From: Streptomyces sp. NBC_00490
Lineage (GTDB): Bacteria; Actinomycetota; Actinomycetes; Streptomycetales; Streptomycetaceae
Length of the DNA: 64,000 nucleotides
Reading direction: 5' to 3'
NCBI RefSeq assembly: GCF_036013645.1
Contig: NZ_CP107869.1
Location: 2,170,001 to 2,234,000 of the forward strand
Numbering within the stretch: the stretch's first letter is position 1; each line of letters opens with the position of its first letter. This document shows, piece by piece, positions 32,992 through 41,017 of this stretch. The notes beneath the pieces were generated by a model. It searched no databases and had not been told where the DNA came from. It worked only from the letters and a program-made list of their open reading frames with translations. The translations under genes and the position numbers were made by a program.

Positions 32992-34173
32992 CTACCGCTC
33001 GCCCGCGCCTGACACGACCGAAGCATACGGCGGCTGCGGCGGCCGCCAGTCGGCGATGCCGTCGAATCCGCGCAGGAAGAGGGCCGGACCGGCGAGCGAG
33101 AGCGCGGCGATCGCGGAGTCGCGTACGGCCATGAGAGCGCGGTTCTGCGTCATGTTCAGGCGTCCGATCCTGACGGCCTGGCGGGCTATCGCGGTCGTAC
33201 GCGGAAGGCGTGCCGCCGAGTACGCGGCCAGGTGGTCCCCATGGTGCGCCAGCACGACCGCGTCCTCGATCGCCTGGTTGCCGCCCTGGCCGAGAGTCGG
33301 GGGCATGGCGTGCGCGGCGTCGCCGAGGAGGGCGACCCGGCCGCGGTGGAAGGCGGGCAGGGGTTCGGCGATGTGGTGGACGTCGTGGCGCAGGACGTCC
33401 TCGGGGCTGGCGGCGGCGAGCACGGCGGGGATGGGGTCGTGCCAGTCGCCGTAGCGGCGGACGAGTTCGGCCCGCTCGTCCGGTGCCCGCTCCCCCGCGG
33501 GCGCCAGGGCGGCGGCGTACGCGTAGACCCGGCCGTCCTTGAGCGGGTGGGTGCCCCAGAGGCGGCCGCGGCCCCAGGTCTCGTGCGAGGCGAACTCCGT
33601 GGCGGGCACGGGGATCACCACGCGCCAGGTTGTGAACCCGGAATAGACGGCGCCGGGGTGGTCCGGGAACAGGGTGGCGCGTACGGCGGAGCGGACACCG
33701 TCGGCTGCGACGACGAGGTCGGCCTCCAGCTCGCCGTCGGGCGTCCGCACGCGGGCCGGGCGGCGGGCGTCGCCGGGGTCGACGAGGGTGCTCCCGGCTG
33801 CCGTGCGGATGGCGTCCGGGGGGAGCAGTGTGGCCAGGCTCTTGACGAGGGTGGCCCGGTGCAGCAGCACGAGCGGGCCGCCGAAGCGCTCGGCCGCGGC
33901 GGCGGCGCTGGAACGGGAGAGCCAGCGCCCGCCGGGGGTGCGCAGGCCTCCGTCGCCCGTCCAGGCGGCGAGGTCGCGGATCTCGTCGCCGATGCCGATG
34001 ACGTCCAGGGCGCGCAGGGAGTTGGGTGACAGGGAGATGGCGGCGCCGACCGGTTCCAGGGAGCGGGCCCGCTCCAGGACGGTGACCTGCCGGCCGCTCA
34101 GGTGCAGGGCGGCGGCCGCGGTCAGGCCGCCTATGCCGCCGCCGATGACGACCACGCGCCGGATCTGTGTCAT
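32992..34173 (-). CDS. FAD-dependent monooxygenase (TetR-controlled)
   Basis: A 393-residue class A flavin monooxygenase. RRVVVIGGGIGGLTAAAAL at 5-23 binds the FAD ADP moiety, ADGVRSAVRATLF is the DG motif and VALLGDAAHAMPPTLGQGGN the second FAD motif. It resembles zeaxanthin epoxidase/3-hydroxybenzoate 6-hydroxylase-type enzymes, with substrate unknown. The ATG at 34173 has AGGAGTGG just before it. It is divergent from a TetR repressor with two palindromic operators between them, so expression is probably induced by the substrate. Confidence 0.87.
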   Translation of the reverse strand: MTQIRRVVVIGGGIGGLTAAAALHLSGRQVTVLERARSLEPVGAAISLSPNSLRALDVIGIGDEIRDLAAWTGDGGLRTPGGRWLSRSSAAAAAERFGGPLVLLHRATLVKSLATLLPPDAIRTAAGSTLVDPGDARRPARVRTPDGELEADLVVAADGVRSAVRATLFPDHPGAVYSGFTTWRVVIPVPATEFASHETWGRGRLWGTHPLKDGRVYAYAAALAPAGERAPDERAELVRRYGDWHDPIPAVLAAASPEDVLRHDVHHIAEPLPAFHRGRVALLGDAAHAMPPTLGQGGNQAIEDAVVLAHHGDHLAAYSAARLPRTTAIARQAVRIGRLNMTQNRALMAVRDSAIAALSLAGPALFLRGFDGIADWRPPQPPYASVVSGAGER

Positions 34174-34184
34174 GACCACTCCTC

Positions 34185-34226
34185 ACTACAGGTGTAGTTC
34201 CGGACCAACCGTACTACAGCTGTAGT
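34185..34226. promoter_or_regulatory. Twin palindromic TetR operators
   Basis: ACTACAGGTGTAGT at 34185-34198 and ACTACAGCTGTAGT at 34213-34226, the second a perfect 14-bp palindrome and the first differing only in the central pair. Their centres are 28 bp apart, between the starts of the monooxygenase (34173) and the TetR gene (34248). Confidence 0.8.
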
Positions 34227-34247
34227 GCGCCGGGTAGATTGAGCTCC

Positions 34248-34844
34248 ATGCCCGTACGCACCGAACCGGCCCCGGCCTCCCGTACCGACCTAGTCGCCGA
34301 CACCGCGCTCGCCCTGCTCGCCGAGCGCGGAATGCGCGGGCTGACCCACCGGGCCGTCGACGAGATGGCCGCGCTGCCCCAGGGCTCCACGTCGAACCTC
34401 GCCCGCACCCGACAGGCGCTGCTGGAACTGGCGGTGCGCCGGCTGGCCGACCGCGAGGCGAAGGTGCTGGCGCTCGACGAGATGCCGGACCCGCGGGCCG
34501 GCCTCCCCGCGCTGGTGGAGGCGCTGGCTCTGGCGACACACCGCGCCCTCACCCACCACCGAGAACTGACCCTCGCCCGCTACGAACTGGCCCTGGAGGC
34601 CACCCGCCGCCCCGAGCTGCGGGCCTATTTCGACGCCACCGGCGCCCGCTTCCGGGACCAGCTCGCCGTCCTCCTCACGGCCGTGGGCTCCACCGAACCG
34701 GACCGGCATGTGCTGTCCCTGGTGGCCTGGGCGGACGGGCTGCTGTTCTCCTGCGTGGCCGGGTCGTTCAGTACGCGCGTGCCGGGGCCGGAGGAGGTGC
34801 GGGCGGGGCTGCGGGAACTGCTCGACGGGATGCTCGGCACCTGA
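34248..34844 (+). CDS. TetR-family repressor
   Basis: A 198-residue regulator. ADTALALLAERGMRGLTHRAVDEMAALPQGSTSNL near 18-52 is the TetR helix-turn-helix, in the group where the recognition helix reads PQGSTSNLARTR. The C-terminal helical domain is the ligand pocket. The ATG at 34248 is used; a TTG nine bases upstream is possible. Two near-identical palindromes in front of it, shared with the divergent FAD monooxygenase, point to autoregulation and control of the monooxygenase/oxidoreductase operon. Confidence 0.88.
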   Translation: MPVRTEPAPASRTDLVADTALALLAERGMRGLTHRAVDEMAALPQGSTSNLARTRQALLELAVRRLADREAKVLALDEMPDPRAGLPALVEALALATHRALTHHRELTLARYELALEATRRPELRAYFDATGARFRDQLAVLLTAVGSTEPDRHVLSLVAWADGLLFSCVAGSFSTRVPGPEEVRAGLRELLDGMLGT

Positions 34845-34885
34845 AATACATGGCCGGGGCTGGTGGATTGGGACACGATGCGGGC

Positions 34886-35398
34886 ATGACGACGCAGCGA
34901 AGCGAACCCGCGACCGACGCCGACGAGCGGACCATGCTGGAGGGCTGGCTCGACTACCACCGGCAGACCCTGGCCTGGAAGTGCGAGGGCCTGACCGACG
35001 CCCAACTGAGGACCGCCGCCGTGGAGCCCTCCGAACTGTCCCTGATGGGGCTGGTGCGACACCTGGCGGAGTGCGAGCGGAGCTGGTTCCGCAGGGTACT
35101 GACCGACGACGGTCAGGGGCCGCTCTACTACAGCGACGAGGACCCGAACGGCGAGTTCCATCTCACCGAGGCGGACACCTGGGAGGAGGCCCACGCCACC
35201 TGGCAGGCCGAGATCGAGGTCGCCCGGCGCAATGCGGCCCGCTTCGGGCTGGACGACCTGTCCGCGGGCAAGGACCGGCGCACCGGCGAGCCCTTCAACC
35301 TGCGGTGGATCTACACCCACATGATCGAGGAGTACGCCCGCCACAACGGCCACGCCGACCTGATCCGCGAGCGCCTCGACGGCGCGACCGGCGACTGA
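34886..35398 (+). CDS. DinB/DUF664-family protein
   Basis: A 170-residue four-helix bundle protein. LMGLVRHLAECERSWFRRVL near 54-73 and the C-terminal YTHMIEEYARHNGHADLIRE provide the three spaced histidines that bind metal in DinB/mycothiol-dependent transferases. In actinobacteria this fold includes mycothiol- or bacillithiol-dependent S-transferases and maleylpyruvate isomerases; the specific reaction is unknown. The ATG at 34886 gives the usual length. It is downstream of the TetR gene, 41 bases, but may be independent. Confidence 0.8.
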   Translation: MTTQRSEPATDADERTMLEGWLDYHRQTLAWKCEGLTDAQLRTAAVEPSELSLMGLVRHLAECERSWFRRVLTDDGQGPLYYSDEDPNGEFHLTEADTWEEAHATWQAEIEVARRNAARFGLDDLSAGKDRRTGEPFNLRWIYTHMIEEYARHNGHADLIRERLDGATGD

Positions 35399-35510
35399 CG
35401 TCACCCTCGCGGAGAGCACGCCCTCCGTACGGGGCCGGAGATCACCCGTGCGGGGCAACCTCCGCTCGTCCGCTGTCCCGAACCCGGCGCGACCCAGCAG
35501 AGTTGCGCGG

Positions 35511-35990
35511 GTGCATCGAACGACGACGACCGCAACGCTCCTGGTCACCGTGGCTGTCTCGGCCCTCTCCGGCTGTGTGACCGTCCAGCACCCATCCCTC
35601 GCCCCGGGTCCGCCGGTGACACCGTCCCAGCCGGCGGCGCCCCGGCCCGACGGCCGGGCGGAGCCGCAGGTCGTGCAGGCACCGGCCCAGGAGGCCCTGC
35701 AACTGATCGAGTCGACCCGCAAGTCGAGACGGAGCGCGCCCCCGCCGAAGGCGGCACCCCCCGCCGCCGTGCCGGCACCCGAACAACAGGCACCGCGCGC
35801 ACACCCGCGCACCCGCCCGGCCCACCCCCAGCCCGCACACCCCGAAGCACCCCGGCCCCGCGTCGAGATCCCCGACGTCGCCGCCCAGGTCCCGAAGAAC
35901 CCGGACATCTGCAAGCTCGGCAAGCAGTACGGGGGCTGGCGCAAGGACAGCCCGGAGGCGCTGCTCTGCGAGGGGACGTACGGGCGCTAG
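35511..35990 (+). CDS. Proline-rich lipoprotein
   Basis: A 159-residue predicted lipoprotein. From the GTG at 35511 the first 22 residues form a lipoprotein signal ending in the lipobox LSGC, which decides this start over the longer reading from 35448. Then comes a Pro/Ala-rich, low-complexity region (APGPPVTPSQPAAPRPDGRA) and a short C-terminal segment with two cysteines (PDICKLGKQYGGW, ALLCEGTYG). That C-terminus looks like a small conserved disulphide-bonded module. Function unknown; it would be anchored outside the membrane and may be a substrate of Lnt. Confidence 0.7.
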   Translation: MHRTTTTATLLVTVAVSALSGCVTVQHPSLAPGPPVTPSQPAAPRPDGRAEPQVVQAPAQEALQLIESTRKSRRSAPPPKAAPPAAVPAPEQQAPRAHPRTRPAHPQPAHPEAPRPRVEIPDVAAQVPKNPDICKLGKQYGGWRKDSPEALLCEGTYGR

Positions 35991-37065
35991 CGGGGCGACA
36001 TGACGGGCGTCAGCCAGGCCTGAGGGGCGGGCGGCCGCAGGATGTGCGCGGCGATCAACAGATAGGCGCGGCGGGCGATTGACGGATGTGCGAGGGCGGG
36101 CGGCAGCCACACGCGCGCGGCGGACGGTCGCTACAGGCGTGCGGCGGACGTGCGCGGCGGGCACCTGCCGAGCCACACGACGGTGTCGGCCGGAGCACCT
36201 TGCGTGCCGACCGAGGCACCAGGATGTACCGGCCCAAGCACCGCAGGTTGGCGGCTGAGGCGCCACGAGGTACCGCGCCAAACGCCGCAAGTCGCCGGCC
36301 GAGACCACGCGGGTGCCGCGCCAAGCCCCCGCGGGGTGCCGGACGAGCCGCCACACGGAACCGGACCAAGCCCCCGCGAGACAACGGCCGAGGCGCACCA
36401 CGAGGTCCGGGCCAAACGCCGCAAGTCGCCGGCCGAGACCGCGCGGGTGCCGCGCCAAGCCTCGCGGGGTGCCGGGCGAGACGCCACACGGAACCGGACC
36501 AAGCCCCCGCGAGACAACGGCCGAGGCGCACCACGAGGTCCGGGCCAAACGCCGCAAGTCGCCGGCCGAGACCGCGCGGGTGCCGCGCCAAGCCTCGCGG
36601 GGTGCCGGGCGAGACGCCACACGGAACCGGACCAAGCCCCCGCGAGACAACGGCCGAGGCGCACCACGAGGTCCGGGCCAAACGCCGCAAGTCGGCGGCC
36701 GAGACCGCGCGGGTGCCGCGCCAAGCCCCCGCGCGGTGCCGGACGAGCCGCCACGAGGTACCGGACCAAGCCCTCACGAGGCACCGGTCGCACCCCCGGC
36801 CGTGGCGTACCCCATCACGACCCGCTGCCTCCGGTCTCCGGCCCGACAGGCGTGTGCCGCCATGGGGCGCCCGGCAGTTCTCGCCGGTCGCAGCGGCGCG
36901 AACCCCAACATGCCGCGCGGCAAAATCGATCGGGGCCGCGGCCTGCCTTGATCGGCTACACCGCGTGGCGGGACGCCACCGAGGCACCGGGGCGCACGCC
37001 GGTGCCGACCGAGGCGCCACAGAAAGCTGGCCGATCGGATGGGCACCCCACCAGCCCGCGCCGCG
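35991..37065. other. 1.07 kb gene-free stretch containing a tandem repeat array
   Basis: Between the lipoprotein stop and the hypothetical-protein stop there is no convincing gene. Long open readings exist on both strands but pass through the repeat array in every frame and are made of Arg/Gly/Pro-rich shadow sequence. The central part is the array described next. Degenerate relatives of its unit (GTGCCGACCGAGGC followed by RCCA) occur outside it at 36206 and 37003, so the whole stretch may derive from one repeat family. Confidence 0.7.
36221..36794. repeat. Higher-order tandem repeat array, 133-bp period
   Basis: The array is built from 41-47-bp subunits, each with a core like ACNNGGNNCCGNNCCAA. 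Three subunits of 41, 45 and 47 bp form a 133-bp unit. The landmark CGAGGTCCGG occurs at 36401, 36534 and 36667, exactly 133 bp apart, and a diverged CGAGGTACCG at 36266. The two central 133-bp units look identical; outer ones diverge. About thirteen subunits are recognisable. 133 is not a multiple of three, so frames rotate between units and no protein repeat is kept. Confidence 0.85.
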
Positions 37066-37587
37066 TCAGGGCCGCTGTCGCGGCGGCCCCCACCCCCCGG
37101 TGCCGGAGGAACCGCCTTCCCCGAGACGGAGTTCCAGTCGGCTGATCGCCGCCCGTACCCCGTCCCCGTAGCTGTCGTCGGCGAGTGATTCCGCCGCCCC
37201 TCGCGCGCGGCGCAGATGGGTGCGGGCGGCGTCGGAGCGGTCGAGTTTCACATAGTCGGCCGCGAGGTTCAGATGGAGCGAGGGGTACAGCGCCCTGACC
37301 GCGAGCGTGCTCTCGTGCTCGGCGAGACGGTCGTCCGTGAGTTCCTCGGCTGCCGTCAACGCCCGCAGATCCCAAGCGAGTTCGTCCGAGGGATCGTCGT
37401 GGGTGTCGGCCATGTAGTGGGCGAGGGTGCAGCGGTGCAGCGGGTCGCCGTCCTCGCCGATCTCCGCCCACAGGTCGAGGAAGCGGTGCCGGGCCTCCTC
37501 GCGGTCCCCCGCGTGATGCAGCATGACGACCTGCCCGATCCGCGTCATCACGGCATCGGGCGCCGTCTGCTCCTGTCGCTCCGCCAC
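37066..37587 (-). CDS. Hypothetical helical (TPR-like) protein
   Basis: A 173-residue soluble, helix-rich protein. Segments such as HHAGDREEARHRFLDLWAEI and LAADYVKLDRSDAARTHLRRA have the spacing of tetratricopeptide helices, and a related actinobacterial hypothetical family is familiar but unnamed. The last 20 residues are Gly/Pro-rich. No signal peptide or catalytic motif is visible. It follows ung on the opposite side of a terminator and lies beside the repeat array. Confidence 0.7.
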   Translation of the reverse strand: MAERQEQTAPDAVMTRIGQVVMLHHAGDREEARHRFLDLWAEIGEDGDPLHRCTLAHYMADTHDDPSDELAWDLRALTAAEELTDDRLAEHESTLAVRALYPSLHLNLAADYVKLDRSDAARTHLRRARGAAESLADDSYGDGVRAAISRLELRLGEGGSSGTGGWGPPRQRP

Positions 37588-37662
37588 CGCGTCCTCCGGG
37601 CACTCGTCGGTCGATATCGTCCGACGCTAACGGCCCCCACCGACAATCCCGGTCAGGCGGCA

Positions 37663-37692
37663 CCGGGCCGGCCCGACGCGGAACCGGCCCGG
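37663..37692 (-). terminator. Terminator downstream of ung
   Basis: CCGGGCCGG at 37663-37671 pairs with CCGGCCCGG at 37684-37692 across a 12-base loop, beginning seven bases after the ung stop on the minus strand. Confidence 0.7.
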
Positions 37693-37698
37693 CGGCAG

Positions 37699-38382
37699 TC
37701 AGCCCAGGTTCGGGATCGTCCAGTCGATCGCCTCGTGGCCCTGGAGCGCCACCGCCTCGTTGATCTGCGTGAACGGACGGGAGCCGAAGAACTTCTTCGC
37801 CGACAGCGGCGAGGGGTGCGCGCCCTTGACCACGATGTGCCGGCTCCCGTCGATCAGCGGGAGCTTCTTCTGGGCGTAGTTGCCCCAGAGCACGAAGACC
37901 GCCGGGTCGGGCCGGTCGGCCACCGCGCGGATGACGGCGTCGGTGAACTTCTCCCAGCCCTTGGCCTTGTGCGAGTTCGCCTCGCCGGCCCGGACGGTGA
38001 GCACCGCGTTGAGCAGCAGGACACCCTGTTCGGCCCACGGCAGCAGATAGCCGTTGTCCGGGATGGGGGTGCCCAGCTCCTCCTTCATCTCCTTGTAGAT
38101 GTTCCGGAGGGAGGGCGGGGTCTTCACCCCGGGACGCACCGAGAAGCACAGGCCGTGACCCTGGCCCTCGCCGTGGTACGGGTCCTGACCGAGGATCAGG
38201 ACCTTCACCTTGTCGTACGGCGTCGCGTCCAGCGCGGCGAAGACCTCCTCGCGCGGCGGATAGACGGGACCCTTCGCCCGCTCCTCCTCGACGAACTCGG
38301 TCAGCTCCTTGAAGTAGGGCTGCTGGAGCTCGTCGCCCAGGACCCCGCGCCAGGACTCGGGCAGCATGGCGATGTCGGTCAC
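37699..38382 (-). CDS. ung: Uracil-DNA glycosylase (family 1)
   Basis: A 227-residue base-excision repair enzyme removing uracil from DNA. VLILGQDPYHGEGQGHGLCFSV holds the water-activating Asp (GQDPYH), LLLNAVLTVRAG the uracil-binding region, FVLWGNYAQKK the next block and GAHPSPLSAKKFFGSRPF the HPSPLS leucine-insertion loop, so every family 1 motif is intact. The GTG at 38382 has AAGGACGTTGAC upstream and gives the usual N-terminus (TDIAMLPESW); a start at 38409 would add nine residues. Monocistronic. Confidence 0.95.
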   Translation of the reverse strand: MTDIAMLPESWRGVLGDELQQPYFKELTEFVEEERAKGPVYPPREEVFAALDATPYDKVKVLILGQDPYHGEGQGHGLCFSVRPGVKTPPSLRNIYKEMKEELGTPIPDNGYLLPWAEQGVLLLNAVLTVRAGEANSHKAKGWEKFTDAVIRAVADRPDPAVFVLWGNYAQKKLPLIDGSRHIVVKGAHPSPLSAKKFFGSRPFTQINEAVALQGHEAIDWTIPNLG

Positions 38383-38471
38383 GTCAACGTCCTTATGTCG
38401 TGCGGTCACTTCAGGTCTCAGAACCTACAGGCGACCACTGACAACGAACGCCCCTCCCCGGGAACCCGGCA

Positions 38472-40052
38472 CTACCAGCTGGTCTTGCGGTACAGCTCGC
38501 CCATCATCATGATCGTCGACGGGTCCAGCGCGCGTTCCCCGCCGGAGATGTCGTCGTTCGCAGCCACGTACTGCCGGCCCTGCCACAGCGGCAGCAGCCG
38601 GGCGTCGTCGACGAGGATCTGCTGGGCCTCCTCGAACTCCTGCTCAACGCTGCTGCGGTCGCTCTCGCTGCGGGAGCGCGGCAGCAGTTCGCCGGTGATC
38701 TTGGTGGCCGGGTAGGGGGTGCCGAGGGCGTTCTGGGTGCCGACGAACGGGGCGATGAAGTTGTCGGCGTCGGGGAAGTCGGGGAACCAGCCGCGCCCGA
38801 ACACCGGGTACTCGCCCTTCTGGTAGCCCGTCACATACGTCTTCCAGGGGCGGCTCTTGAGCGTGATCTTGAAGAGGCCGGACGATTCCAGCTGCTTCTT
38901 GATCTCCTCGAACTCGCCCTTGGTGGCGGAGCCGTAGCGGTCGGTGGTGTACCAGAGGGTGAGCGGGACGGTCTGGGTGATGCCCGCCTCGGTGAGGATC
39001 TTCTTCGCCTTGGCGGTGCTGGGGTCGCCGTAGTCGTCGAAGTAGCCCGTGGTGTGGCCGGTCAGGCCCTTGGGGACCATGGAGTACAGCGGCTCGACGG
39101 TGTCCTTGTAGACCTTGTGCGCGATCGCCGCGCGGTCGACGACCTGGGCGATGGCCTTGCGGACCGCGGCGTTCCCGGCCCAGGTGTCCTTCGGGTTGAA
39201 CACCAGGTAGTTGATTTCGGTGCCGGTGCCGTCGAGGAGCTGGAGCTCGGAGTCGGACTCCTCCTCCTCGATCTGGACGATGTCGTCGGCCGCGAGGCCG
39301 CGGAAGGCGACGTCGAGCGAGCCGTCGCGCAGACCGGCGACCATGGGCGCGGAGTCCTTGAAGTAGCGGATGGTCACCGCGTCGTTCTTGCGCTCGGCGT
39401 ACCCGTCGTAGTTGTCGTTCTTGACGAGCTCGGCCTCGGAGTCGCTGTACGACTTGAGCGTGTAGGGACCGGATCCGACGATGCTGTCGCCCTCGCGCAG
39501 CGCGTCGGCCGGGTAGTCGCCGGGGTCGACGATCGACATGGCGGGTGTGGCGAGCACGAACGGGAAGGTGGCGTCGGGCTTGTTGAGGTGGAAGACGATC
39601 TCGCGGTCGCCCAGCGCCTGGACCCGTTCGAGGCTGCCCAGCAGACCGGCGGGGCCACCGTTGACGTTGATCTTGAGAATGCGGTCGATCGAGTACTTGA
39701 CGGCCTTGGCGTCGAGCGCGTCGCCGTCGGAGAACTTCAGACCCTTGCGCAGTTCGCAGCGGTAGGCGGTGTTCGAGGTGTCGGTGAACGCGCATTCCTC
39801 GGCGGCGTCCGGCTGGGGCGTGGTGGCGCCGGAGGGATAGCTGAGGAGCGTCTGGTAGATGTTGCGGAACAGCTCCCAGGAGCTGTCCCAGGACGCGGCG
39901 GGATCCAGGGTGCTCGGGGCGCTCGTCGTACCGACGACTATCGGCCCCTCCTCGTCGGAGGAGTCGGACGACAGGACGCCACACCCGGCCACCAGCGACG
40001 ATATGGATGCGATGGCCGCCATCCGCCGAAGGCCTCTGTTCCGGTTGAACAC
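38472..40052 (-). CDS. ABC transporter substrate-binding lipoprotein, peptide/nickel (family 5) type
   Basis: A 526-residue extracytoplasmic solute-binding protein of the SBP_bac_5 family (oligopeptides, nickel or opines). A short signal with lipobox LVAGC precedes a mature part with LRKGLKFSDGDALDAKAVKYS and AVRKAIAQVVDRAAIAHKVY. The GTG at 40052 is chosen because GAGGAG lies seven bases upstream. No permease or ATPase genes flank it, so it is an orphan binding protein that must serve transporter parts encoded elsewhere, or act as a sensor. Confidence 0.88.
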   Translation of the reverse strand: MFNRNRGLRRMAAIASISSLVAGCGVLSSDSSDEEGPIVVGTTSAPSTLDPAASWDSSWELFRNIYQTLLSYPSGATTPQPDAAEECAFTDTSNTAYRCELRKGLKFSDGDALDAKAVKYSIDRILKINVNGGPAGLLGSLERVQALGDREIVFHLNKPDATFPFVLATPAMSIVDPGDYPADALREGDSIVGSGPYTLKSYSDSEAELVKNDNYDGYAERKNDAVTIRYFKDSAPMVAGLRDGSLDVAFRGLAADDIVQIEEEESDSELQLLDGTGTEINYLVFNPKDTWAGNAAVRKAIAQVVDRAAIAHKVYKDTVEPLYSMVPKGLTGHTTGYFDDYGDPSTAKAKKILTEAGITQTVPLTLWYTTDRYGSATKGEFEEIKKQLESSGLFKITLKSRPWKTYVTGYQKGEYPVFGRGWFPDFPDADNFIAPFVGTQNALGTPYPATKITGELLPRSRSESDRSSVEQEFEEAQQILVDDARLLPLWQGRQYVAANDDISGGERALDPSTIMMMGELYRKTSW

Positions 40053-40197
40053 GCGCACGCTCCTCGAGCTGCCATACCAAGGGTTGGCAGACCATACCGC
40101 AGCTTTACGCGGCCTGAACCGGGCCCTCAGGCATGTTCGTTTCCGGTGCTGCTGTGGCGGCATTGTCAGGGGTCTGTGCGGGTCCTGTACATGGACA

Positions 40198-40226
40198 CGG
40201 GCGCCCCTGGTGTCCAGTGGCGCCCG
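40198..40226 (-). terminator. Terminator downstream of the SDR operon
   Basis: CGGGCGCC (40198-40205) pairs with GGCGCCCG (40219-40226), with inner CTGG/CCAG pairing, just past the stop at 40245 on the minus strand. Confidence 0.65.
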
Positions 40227-40244
40227 TGGTGTGTGCGGGGTCGG

Positions 40245-41006
40245 TCAGCCGACGCCGGCGTTGAGGAAGATGCCGCCGTCGACGACGAGGGTCTGGCCGG
40301 TGATCCAGTCGGACTGCGCGGAGGTCAGGAACGCCGCGGCGCCGCCGATGTCTTCGGGCACACCGAGCCGGCCCAGCGGGTAGGACGCGGCGGCCTCGGC
40401 CTCCCGGCCCTCGTACAGGGCCTGCGCGAACTTGGTCTTCACGACCGCCGGGGCGATCGCGTTGACCCGCACCTTGGGCGCGAACTCGTGGGCGAGCTGC
40501 GCCGTCAGGTTGATCATGGCGGCCTTGCTGACGCCGTACGCGGCGATGAAGGGCGAGGGCGCGACGCCCGCGACGGAGGCGATGTTGACGATCGCGCCGC
40601 CGTTGTCCTTCTGCCAGGCGTGCCAGGTCTTCTGCGCGAAGCCGAGCGCCGAGATCACGTTGGTCTCGAACACCTTGCGGGCGACGTTCAGGTCGAGGTC
40701 GGCGATCGGCCCGAACACCGGGTTGGTACCGGCGTTGTTGATCAGGTAGTCGACGCGGCCGAAGGCCTCCATGGCACGCGCGACGGCGACGGCCTGGTGC
40801 TCCTCGTCGTGGGCCTTGCCGGCGACGCCGACGACCCGGTCGGCGCCGAGCTGCTCGACGGCCTCCTTCAGGGCGTCCTCGTTGCGGCCGGTGATGATCA
40901 CGCGGTCGCCGCGGGCGACGAGCGCCTCGGCGACGCCGTAGCCGATGCCGCGGCTGGCGCCCGTGACGAGGGCGACCTTGCCGGAGAGCTCAGGAAGTTC
41001 AGTCAT
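40245..41006 (-). CDS. Short-chain dehydrogenase/reductase, FabG-like
   Basis: A 253-residue SDR. TGASRGIG at 15-22 binds NAD(P), LINNAGTNPV follows, the catalytic Ser lies in IVNIASVAG and the Tyr-Lys pair in AAYGVSKAAM. The C-terminus ends GQTLVVDGGIF, as in 3-oxoacyl-ACP reductases. It follows a second SDR by 11 bases on the same strand, forming a two-gene operon. In S. coelicolor a similar pair (recalled as SCO1345/SCO1346) was studied as FabG homologues. The substrate is uncertain. Confidence 0.88.
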   Translation of the reverse strand: MTELPELSGKVALVTGASRGIGYGVAEALVARGDRVIITGRNEDALKEAVEQLGADRVVGVAGKAHDEEHQAVAVARAMEAFGRVDYLINNAGTNPVFGPIADLDLNVARKVFETNVISALGFAQKTWHAWQKDNGGAIVNIASVAGVAPSPFIAAYGVSKAAMINLTAQLAHEFAPKVRVNAIAPAVVKTKFAQALYEGREAEAAASYPLGRLGVPEDIGGAAAFLTSAQSDWITGQTLVVDGGIFLNAGVG

Positions 41007-41017
41007 GTCCGTGATCC

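Noticed and set aside
36221..36794. Possible CRISPR array
   Set aside because: Units are contiguous and similar along their whole length, with no unique spacers, no short palindromic repeats of constant length and no cas genes.
35442..37171. Long ORFs of 200-400 codons on both strands across the repeat array
   Set aside because: The 133-bp period rotates the frame between units, so translated repeats do not align; composition is Arg/Gly/Pro shadow sequence and no start or ribosome site is convincing.
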